Positions 1 to 5,776 of a stretch of 14,265 bases of DNA are shown piece by piece. How positions within the stretch are numbered: position 1 is the stretch's first letter; each line of letters begins with the position of its first letter. Under the pieces are notes generated by a model. The model searched no databases and had not been told where the DNA came from. It saw nothing but the letters and a program-made list of their open reading frames with translations. The position numbers were made by a program, and so were the translations under genes. The stretch is taken from the NCBI GenBank assembly GCA_022839105.1, contig JALHDH010000091.1:1-14265 (forward strand), given 5' to 3'. Origin of the DNA: a bacterium. GTDB taxonomy: Bacteria; Vulcanimicrobiota; Xenobia; Xenobiales; Xenobiaceae.

Positions 1-69
1 ACTCCAGACCCCCCAGACGGGGAGCAGGAGAAGCAGAACGCTGGCCAACAGCAGGATGGGGCGCTTCAT
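1..69 (-). CDS. Start of a small exported or membrane protein, cut by the window edge
   Basis: Only the first 23 codons are in the window. They begin MKRPILLLASVLLLLLPVWG, a short basic start followed by an unbroken hydrophobic stretch, as expected for a signal peptide or N-terminal membrane anchor. The ATG overlaps the TGA of the upstream gene as ATGA (66-69), the same junction that links the other genes of this chain, and this is the main reason to believe the start. The visible part is not clearly a copy of the two paralogs upstream, because it lacks their extended basic start and the following QSIREPEVYDP segment. The function cannot be told from this fragment. It is probably the fourth gene of the operon that begins with the lipoprotein. 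Confidence 0.6.
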   Translation of the reverse strand, partial: MKRPILLLASVLLLLLPVWGVWS

Positions 70-692
70 TGTTTCGGGCTCCCTTCCGGGTCGGGGGGGG
101 TGGGTTGAGCGGAGGGGGGCGGGGCGAGATCGTCTCTCCGAAGCTTGATCAGCTTTCGTTCGTACATTTCTGCCAGTTCCGGTCTTTCGTCGGAAACAAT
201 GATGAGCAAGTTGAGGCCCCCCAGAGAATACGCCATGTTGGAATTCTCGACCCACCTCGGCCAGCCCATAGCTGCGACGACATCCTTCAACCTGGCCGGA
301 TTCCACCTGCTCACCGAGTGGAAGTCCAGGAGGAGCCGTCCGTCCTGGGTCAGCACACTTCCCTCGATGCGGGAGACGGTCGCGTCCTCGAGGGAACCGC
401 TCTCTGGTTCTTTGAAGCCGACCAGAGGGTCCAGACGGAAGCCTGGAATCACATGTTCGACAAGGATATTGCTCAAGAAGCCAGCAGGCCTCTGCCCGGT
501 GGCCTGAACCACCTCATCATAGGTCATCCCGATCCAGAGGCCGTCGACCGCCAGGGGTCCACCCCTGGGATCGTAGACTTCCGGCTCCCGGATGGACTGC
601 ATGAGGCCCCAGCTCAGGAGTGAAGCGGCCAGGAGCAAGGCTGCCAGGAGGAGGACGATCCTGGGCAGGGGGCGCCTGGTCACGCGTTTCAT
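66..692 (-). CDS. Membrane-anchored protein with a BamE/SmpA-like GMT motif, paralog 1 of 2
   Basis: 208 residues. Residues 1-10 are basic and 11-30 form one hydrophobic helix with no lipobox cysteine, so the protein is probably anchored in the inner membrane with the rest in the periplasm. Residues 51-66 (LWIGMTYDEVVQATGQ) match the G-M-T-x-x-E-V-x-x-x-x-G pattern seen in small BamE/SmpA/OmlA-type envelope proteins. A second similar alpha/beta unit may lie at about 135-167 (KDVVAAMGWP, then a strand-rich stretch). The tail is Pro-rich (PPPSAQPTPPDPEGSPKQ). It is a clear tandem duplicate of the next gene upstream, nearly identical over the anchor and the GPLAVDG-WIGMT region but diverged in the middle. 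Its ATG overlaps the upstream TGA as ATGA. No enzymatic motif is visible. The BamE-like reading is an inference from one short motif. Confidence 0.75.
   Translation of the reverse strand: MKRVTRRPLPRIVLLLAALLLAASLLSWGLMQSIREPEVYDPRGGPLAVDGLWIGMTYDEVVQATGQRPAGFLSNILVEHVIPGFRLDPLVGFKEPESGSLEDATVSRIEGSVLTQDGRLLLDFHSVSRWNPARLKDVVAAMGWPRWVENSNMAYSLGGLNLLIIVSDERPELAEMYERKLIKLRRDDLAPPPSAQPTPPDPEGSPKQ
93..100. repeat. Run of eight G (C8 in the coding strand)
   Basis: A homopolymer inside the 3' end of paralog 1, within the PTPPDPEGS codons. The same C8 run occurs at the matching place in paralog 2 (716-723). A slip here would change the C-terminus and uncouple the ATGA junction to the next gene. Confidence 0.6.
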
Positions 693-1294
693 GGCGGGAC
701 GCTTCCCTTCGGGTCGGGGGGGGTGGGATCCAGCTCGAGCTCTATCAGCCTGTATCTCTCTGCCGGGAAGTCTTGGGGAGCGGATCCTCGAGTGCCGGTG
801 AATTCGGTAACGATGATGGTTAGCATCAGCTCATCTAGCAGGCGATAATGCCAGTAGCCGTTTTCAACGCCCAAATTGGGCCTGCCCAGAGCAGCCGTGA
901 CATCTTTCGTTTTGGACGGATTCCTTCTGTTCACCGATCGAAAATCGAGAAGGATCCGTCCGTCCTGGGTCAGAACACTTCCCGCGATATAGGAGACGGT
1001 CGCGTCCTCGAGGGAGCCTTCTGGCATCGAGACATGGAACCTGATCCAGGTGTCTACGGGATGACCTGGAAAGCGGTATCGGTAGTGTGATTCCCGAGGC
1101 CGGAGACCGGTGACGCAAGCCACCTCGCGCCTGGTCATCCCGATCCAGATACCGTCGACCGCCAGGGGTCCACCCTTGGGATCGTAAACCTCCGGTTCCC
1201 GGATGGACTGCATGAGGCCGCGGCTCAAGAGTGAAGCGGCCAGGAGCAATGCTGCCAGGAAGAGGACGGTCCCGGGCAGAGCGCGCTTGGTCAT
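689..1294 (-). CDS. Membrane-anchored protein with a BamE/SmpA-like GMT motif, paralog 2 of 2
   Basis: 201 residues from the ATG at 1294. An in-frame ATG at 1339 exists but lies inside the lipoprotein gene. The 1294 start gives MTKRALPG plus a hydrophobic helix (about 9-24) matching its paralog, and it overlaps the upstream stop as ATGA (1291-1294). The G-M-T-x-x-E-V motif is at 52-58 (GMTRREV). A second unit is at about 120-152 (DVTAALGRPN, then YWHYRL and LMLTIIV), recalling the 'G-x-P ... y-x-Y' ending of BamE-like folds. The C-terminus is again PTPPDPKGS. The product is probably an inner-membrane-anchored periplasmic protein made together with the lipoprotein. The exact role is unknown. 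Confidence 0.78.
   Translation of the reverse strand: MTKRALPGTVLFLAALLLAASLLSRGLMQSIREPEVYDPKGGPLAVDGIWIGMTRREVACVTGLRPRESHYRYRFPGHPVDTWIRFHVSMPEGSLEDATVSYIAGSVLTQDGRILLDFRSVNRRNPSKTKDVTAALGRPNLGVENGYWHYRLLDELMLTIIVTEFTGTRGSAPQDFPAERYRLIELELDPTPPDPKGSVPP
716..723. repeat. Run of eight G (C8 in the coding strand), second copy
   Basis: This is the counterpart of the 93-100 tract, in the PTPPDPKGS codons of paralog 2. Both tracts sit about 25 bases upstream of the stop/start overlap of their gene. Confidence 0.6.
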
Positions 1295-3960
1295 GGCACC
1301 CCCGGAGTACCGGGTAGCAGGTTCTGCGAATTCACCCAATACCTCACGTCGTCAAGCTGGTTACCGAGCCTTTCCAGCCGGTGTGTCTCAGGATTCGGCC
1401 GAGTCCAATCCGAGCGAGGCACCCGGACGAACCATCTATTGAAATGGAGCAAGCGGATGTAGCCCCGCTTCCAGAATGCCGTCCCGTCGCGCCTCCAGTC
1501 GTGCTTGATGAAGTAGTAGTAGTTCGCATCGATGGCGCAGGCACCGTCCAACGGGGTATTGGGGGCATTAGCCTCCAGCCAGTTGCGAGGTTCCATGCTG
1601 GTCGTCAGGAATTGCCGGACGATCCTCGTATCGATGATAGGGCCGATGGGAGCCGCCTGGTTGTACCCGAAGAGCTGAGCCCGGCGCCCCGGATTCCCGA
1701 ACACATGATCCCAGACGACGCCGCAGTTCGGTGGCAGAGCATCCTTGTCATACCACTGGTTGTAGTTGTGCATGTAGAGCACCCCGCAACCGGCGATGAT
1801 GAAACCCCGAAGATTTTCCTGCCAATGAATCGGTTTCAGGGTGATCGGGGCGTCCGCTGTGCCGAGGTCGCCGATGAACTTTCCGGGACGGATCGTGCCA
1901 GGGCGGAGGGCCAAAATATTGAAACCCGCCTCCCCGTGCCCGCTGTAGTACATCCACGCCGCCTGGTTGCGTACGCGCATCCGGGCGGCGAGTTCTGCGC
2001 CCCCGGGTCCTGTCACTCCCGGAAGATCCACCTGGAGAATTTCGTAGCCCGCGGCCTGGAATGCTGACTCCTGACCGCCATCCGGCGTTGTCGGGTCCTT
2101 GGCGGGGACGTTGTCCTGCTCAAGCAGGCCGTCCATGTTCCCCCAGCGTCGGCTCAGGATGGCGTCGGGATTGGGACCCTGCTCCCACATACGCCCCATC
2201 AAAGAGAATCCGGAGCCGAAGCGCGTCCTCATTCCCTCTTCAAATGCCCGGGAATCGTCCAACAGGGTGGTATCCAGGGACGTCGCCGTCATCGCCTTCC
2301 GCTGCAGCAACCGTCCATCCAGCACGACCTCTCCTTCGAACCGGTTGGTACCGGCAACCCGTTGAAGCCGGACATCCACGCCGGCGGGAGTGGTGTGGCT
2401 GGTGCGCACCTTCGCGTCCAGGGTCTCTTCACCGGTACGGCCGGGGGTCACCACCCGCACCTTGATGCGCTGGTTCCTTCCCTGCAGGTTGGCGGGATAC
2501 ACCCTGGAAAGAAGGTCGCGGATGCCAGGGAAGTCCTTGTTGGAGGTCGCCAGCCGTCGACCCGTCTCCGGCTCCAGCACCTCGATGAGGGTCACCCTGT
2601 CGAGCAGCGCCACCTCCTGCCTCTCGAAGTAGCGTGCGAATCCCGGATCTTCGGTCGAGGCCGAGGGAACCGTGGGCCGCATCTCCCCGCTGAGATTGGG
2701 ATAGGTGCGGGCCGAGGTCTCAAGGCATACGGTCAGGTCGAAGGCGGGCTCTTCCTCCGGCAGAGGGTCGCCTGTCGGCTGCGCCTGCTGGACCCGCTGT
2801 ACGCCGTCGGAGGCCAGCCGCACCCGCACCGGGCGGCCATCCGCGCGGGCCAGACCCAGGTCGCCCGGGTCGAACGAGAAGGCCACCTGGGTTCCGCCGC
2901 CGGAGGCCGTGGCCAGCACCTCCCCTGCAGAGTCCAGGACGGTCGCCGTCCATCGGGGCTCCTCCCCTGGCAGGACTGGCTCGAATCTCGGAGCGGCCGA
3001 TGGGTCGTCCGTCAGCCAGGCCACCTCGTTCTGGAACTCCAGCGGCTCCCCAGGGGAGAGCTCCATGTCTTCCAGGGGCTCTCGAAAGCTGAGCCTGCGC
3101 TGCACGTAGCTGCGATCCACCAGCGTTTCGCTGGACATCAGCATCCCCAACTGCTCCACCTGACGGACAACCTGGCTGGTGTAACGCCCTGGACCTGGCC
3201 ATCCGATGCCCAGGTGGAGCGGGAGCATCACAATCTGGCCGTTCATGGGCCCCACGACCTGCTCCGAGCGCGCCAGGGTCTGCCCTTCGAGGACAAACTC
3301 GTGGAGGATGGTCAGCGTGGCCTTGAGACCTGCTTCCGTGTGCTCCGCAAGGTATTCATAGGTCAACACCGAGCGCAACCCGTAGGGCAGGACCACGGTG
3401 CTCCGCACCCGGGTCAGGGTGGGGATGTCCACCGGATTCTCCATTTGCGCAGGCACGTAAGCGTAAACGTCGAGATAGCGTGTGTTCCCGGGAGGCAGGG
3501 CGAACCTGCCCGAATCTCCCAAGGCCTCGAAGCCGCTGTAGGGACAATACGCCGCCATGTCCCCGGCCTGCTCGTCGCGCATTCTCGCGAAACCCTGGAC
3601 GGTGGGCTCGACATCAGCCGAGGTGGGAAGCAGCAGTTCCTGGTAGAAGGGCCAGTCCGTGGGGCGTGGTGTGTCCTGTGCGGCCAGACTGAGCCTCTCT
3701 CGACACCCGTCCCGCCTGCTCTCGGCATACCGGATGATCGGCTCTGCCGGGGCCTCCGGACCGATGTCCAGGAGCCCGGACTCCGTCTGCAACCAGGCCC
3801 GTACGGACAGGTTCTCCATCTGGCGATGCGCCTGCCCGAGGCCCAGGGGCGCGGACATCCCGGAGCGGGGTTCTGGGTCAGCCCCCCCCCCGCAGCCAGA
3901 CGATAGAACAGCACCCAGGAGGATGAATCCCGCGACGACCCGGAGGCAGTAATGAACCAT
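1291..3960 (-). CDS. Large predicted lipoprotein with a C-terminal clan CD cysteine peptidase-like module
   Basis: 889 residues. A signal peptide (R7, hydrophobic 8-19) ends in the lipobox-like LSSGC with C23 as the lipid site, followed by Gly-rich sequence. I do not recognise residues 50-300. Residues about 300-400 read like an Ig-like beta domain (SPGEPLEFQN, FSFDPGDLGL, VRLASDG). The C-terminal third contains AAWMYYSGHGEAGFN (H675) and LRGFIIAGCGVLYM (C725). A hydrophobic strand ending in G-H-G, then about 50 residues later a hydrophobic strand ending in A-G-C, is the catalytic His/Cys layout of clan CD peptidases (caspase, gingipain, CHAT types). Peptidase activity is inferred, and a related non-peptidase fold is possible. 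The start at 3960 is preceded by GGGGGAGAGGAT and gives an intact signal peptide. It lies downstream of exbBDD on the same strand and heads a chain of ATGA-linked genes. Confidence 0.8.
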   Translation of the reverse strand: MVHYCLRVVAGFILLGAVLSSGCGGGADPEPRSGMSAPLGLGQAHRQMENLSVRAWLQTESGLLDIGPEAPAEPIIRYAESRRDGCRERLSLAAQDTPRPTDWPFYQELLLPTSADVEPTVQGFARMRDEQAGDMAAYCPYSGFEALGDSGRFALPPGNTRYLDVYAYVPAQMENPVDIPTLTRVRSTVVLPYGLRSVLTYEYLAEHTEAGLKATLTILHEFVLEGQTLARSEQVVGPMNGQIVMLPLHLGIGWPGPGRYTSQVVRQVEQLGMLMSSETLVDRSYVQRRLSFREPLEDMELSPGEPLEFQNEVAWLTDDPSAAPRFEPVLPGEEPRWTATVLDSAGEVLATASGGGTQVAFSFDPGDLGLARADGRPVRVRLASDGVQRVQQAQPTGDPLPEEEPAFDLTVCLETSARTYPNLSGEMRPTVPSASTEDPGFARYFERQEVALLDRVTLIEVLEPETGRRLATSNKDFPGIRDLLSRVYPANLQGRNQRIKVRVVTPGRTGEETLDAKVRTSHTTPAGVDVRLQRVAGTNRFEGEVVLDGRLLQRKAMTATSLDTTLLDDSRAFEEGMRTRFGSGFSLMGRMWEQGPNPDAILSRRWGNMDGLLEQDNVPAKDPTTPDGGQESAFQAAGYEILQVDLPGVTGPGGAELAARMRVRNQAAWMYYSGHGEAGFNILALRPGTIRPGKFIGDLGTADAPITLKPIHWQENLRGFIIAGCGVLYMHNYNQWYDKDALPPNCGVVWDHVFGNPGRRAQLFGYNQAAPIGPIIDTRIVRQFLTTSMEPRNWLEANAPNTPLDGACAIDANYYYFIKHDWRRDGTAFWKRGYIRLLHFNRWFVRVPRSDWTRPNPETHRLERLGNQLDDVRYWVNSQNLLPGTPGVP
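3882..3891. repeat. Run of ten C (G10 in the coding strand) directly after the lipobox Cys codon
   Basis: The coding strand reads TGC followed by ten G then CT, encoding C23-G-G-G-A. It is the longest homopolymer noticed in the window and lies in codons 24-27 of the 889-residue lipoprotein. Loss or gain of one G would truncate the protein near its start. Confidence 0.7.
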
Positions 3961-4076
3961 ATCCTCTCCCCCATCTCGTGTCTCGACTGGTTTCGGATCT
4001 TCTTGAGCCCTGACCGAGGCCCCTCTTATGGCGTGGCATTCGGCCCTCGGTGCTCACGTCAGGCCGCGGATTCAGT

Positions 4077-4511
4077 CTATTCGGCAACCAGCGCGATCTT
4101 GTCCAACCCCGCCTGCTTGGAGGCGTCCATCACCAGGATGACGGTTCCGTAGTTGGCGCCCGCATCGGCCCGGATGGCGACCTTGTCGGTCCCCTTCTTC
4201 TCTTTGTAGAGCGTCAGGCGCTGGGCCAGGTTCTTGCGCGGGTCGGCCACGGCGGTGTCCTCATCCTGCAGGAAGATCCCGTTGCGGGCGCTGACGCTGA
4301 CCAGCACGAAATCCGCCTCTGCCTTGACGGTGACGGGGCTGTCGCCCTTGGGCAGGTTCATGTTGAAGGCATTCTGGGTGGCCGCGGTCGCGGTCACCAG
4401 GAAGATGATCAGCAAGACCAGCAACACGTCCGTCAGGGGCGTGATGTTGATGTCGCTCATCCCGCTGTCTTCTTCGGGGACCGGAATCCCACGGCGTCGC
4501 CTTCGGGCCAT
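4077..4511 (-). CDS. exbD: ExbD/TolR-family biopolymer transport protein (second exbD)
   Basis: 144 residues, usual size for ExbD. A basic cytoplasmic start (MARRRRRG) is followed by the family signature DINITPLTDVLLVLLIIFLV, one transmembrane helix with the conserved membrane aspartate at D28 (equivalent of the proton-path Asp of ExbD/TolR). The remaining 95 or so residues form the periplasmic domain, ending in a TolR-like VILVMDASKQAGLDKIALV segment. With ExbB it would form a proton-driven motor that passes energy to an envelope partner. The start is 2 bases after the stop of the other exbD (TAG-AG-ATG), so translation is likely coupled. The two ExbD copies differ outside the membrane signature, which suggests a mixed dimer or two outputs. 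Confidence 0.94.
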   Translation of the reverse strand: MARRRRRGIPVPEEDSGMSDINITPLTDVLLVLLIIFLVTATAATQNAFNMNLPKGDSPVTVKAEADFVLVSVSARNGIFLQDEDTAVADPRKNLAQRLTLYKEKKGTDKVAIRADAGANYGTVILVMDASKQAGLDKIALVAE

Positions 4512-4513
4512 CT

Positions 4514-4978
4514 CTAGCGCACCTCGATCCTTCGCGGCTGGCCATCCTCGGAGAGGCCCGCCACCGACTCGTCCACCTCGGTCGCCAGGGCGATGTTCTC
4601 CAGGCCGGCATTCCGGGCTGCCTCCATGGAGGCCATGACCGGGCCATAGGGAGTCGTCTGGTCGGCGTTGACGATCACCCGGTCGGTCTGGCGCTCCCGC
4701 GCCAGTTTCTGCAGATAGGCCTCCATCTTGTCCAGGGGGACCTCGAGGTTGCCCACGTAGGTCTTTCCATCCGGAAGCACATCGATCATGATGCTGGCGT
4801 TCTGCGCCTTCTCCTTGGTCATGACCTCAGGCAACTGGATCTCGTGAGCCGGGGCGGTGATCGAACTGCCGGTGATCAGGAAGATGATCAGCAAGACCAG
4901 GAGCACGTCCGTCAGGGGCGTGACGTTGATCTCGCTGAATCCGTCCTTGTCGACGTTGCTGCCGCTGGAAACCGCCAT
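4514..4978 (-). CDS. exbD: ExbD/TolR-family biopolymer transport protein (first exbD)
   Basis: 154 residues. The signature EINVTPLTDVLLVLLIIFLI carries the conserved membrane aspartate D24. A periplasmic domain follows, with the C-terminal VMASMEAARNAGLENIALAT segment typical of ExbD/TolR. A strong Shine-Dalgarno sequence (TAGGAGGAGG, 4981-4990) lies just before the ATG and contains the stop codon of exbB, so the two genes are closely coupled (9-base gap). It acts in the inner membrane with ExbB. No TonB or TolA gene is visible in the window, so the partner that receives the energy is unknown. One ExbB with two ExbD proteins is a common arrangement in didermic bacteria and also resembles the make-up of the myxobacterial gliding motor. 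No other gliding genes are present to support that role. Confidence 0.94.
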   Translation of the reverse strand: MAVSSGSNVDKDGFSEINVTPLTDVLLVLLIIFLITGSSITAPAHEIQLPEVMTKEKAQNASIMIDVLPDGKTYVGNLEVPLDKMEAYLQKLARERQTDRVIVNADQTTPYGPVMASMEAARNAGLENIALATEVDESVAGLSEDGQPRRIEVR

Positions 4979-4987
4979 GGCCTCCTC

Positions 4988-5653
4988 CTAGTTTCGGGTG
5001 GAAGAGAAGGTGAGCAGGTCTGCCGGGAAGGGCTTCCCTTCGCGGGCCAGCTCCATCATCTCCGAGAGCCTTCCGGCCGCTCCGACCATCTGGCTGGTGA
5101 TGGAGCTGACCTTGGCCTTGAAGAAGTTGAAGAAGACCACGGCCGCGATGGCCACCATCAGACCGGCAGCCGTGGCCACCAGGGCCTCGGCCACACCGGC
5201 CGCGACCACGGCCACGCCCGCCTGGCCCTTCTCGGCCACCGCCGAGAAGGTGTGCATGATGCCGACGACGGTCCCGAACAGGCCGATGAAGGGCGCGATC
5301 ACCGCGATGGTTCCGATCACGGGCACGAAGCGCTCCAAGACCAGGCGCTGGGACGAGATGACGTTGCCCATGGCGATGTCGGAGGCCTCCTGGGGCAGAT
5401 GGTATCGCTGCAACCCGACCTCGTAGACCCGGGGCAGAAGCCCGCCCAACTGGACCACGAAGTGGGTGGCCTCCTCCACCTTTCCGCTGTTCAGGAAGAA
5501 GGCCACGTTGGAGTGGAGCCACTCGGCATCGATCACGTTCTGGCGGTAGAAGAAGAGCCGCTCGAAGACGATGGCCAGGATGAGGATCGAGCAGATCAAC
5601 AACAAGACCAGCGTCGCGATTCCGACTGCTGAATACTCGCTGAGCATGTCCAT
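4988..5653 (-). CDS. exbB: ExbB/TolQ/MotA-family proton channel protein
   Basis: 221 residues, normal for the family. Three membrane helices are visible: about 9-30, 109-131 and 146-178, with the large cytoplasmic loop between the first two. Key family stretches are APFIGLFGTVVGIMHTF in helix 2 (T128 in the position of the proton-path Thr) and GVAEALVATAAGLMVAI in helix 3 (E156 and T161 at the usual polar positions). Two ATGs are available (5653 and 5647). The first is preceded by AGAGGAG about 11 bases away and is preferred. It is the first gene of the exbB-exbD-exbD block and divergent from the GHKL-like gene. The substrate or partner is not shown by the context, although the lipoprotein operon downstream is an attractive candidate. 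Confidence 0.94.
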   Translation of the reverse strand: MDMLSEYSAVGIATLVLLLICSILILAIVFERLFFYRQNVIDAEWLHSNVAFFLNSGKVEEATHFVVQLGGLLPRVYEVGLQRYHLPQEASDIAMGNVISSQRLVLERFVPVIGTIAVIAPFIGLFGTVVGIMHTFSAVAEKGQAGVAVVAAGVAEALVATAAGLMVAIAAVVFFNFFKAKVSSITSQMVGAAGRLSEMMELAREGKPFPADLLTFSSTRN

Positions 5654-5776
5654 GAAAACCGGGGCTCCTCTGGTGGAATCAGGGCACGATCAGGTTTCAC
5701 GCCGAACGCCCCGCAAGAATATAGCAGACGAACCCCGGGCAGGGGAACCGCACGGGACGCCAAGAAGTGGATCAGC
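5654..5776. promoter_or_regulatory. Divergent intergenic region between exbB and the GHKL-like gene
   Basis: These 123 bases must hold the start signals for both directions. The minus strand has TATATT at 5718-5723, with only a weak TTCCCC 18 bases upstream (5742-5747), as a candidate exbB promoter. No convincing plus-strand promoter is visible. A/T content is locally raised around 5715-5725. Confidence 0.35.

Noticed and set aside
2362..3906. A 514-codon open frame on the plus strand
   Set aside because: It lies fully opposite the lipoprotein gene, has His/Arg/Gly-rich low-order sequence and no domain; it is a G+C shadow.
4013..4051. Inverted repeat ACCGAGG/CCTCGGT between exbD and the lipoprotein gene as a terminator
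   Set aside because: The loop is about 25 bases, the stem only 7, and no T run follows on either strand.
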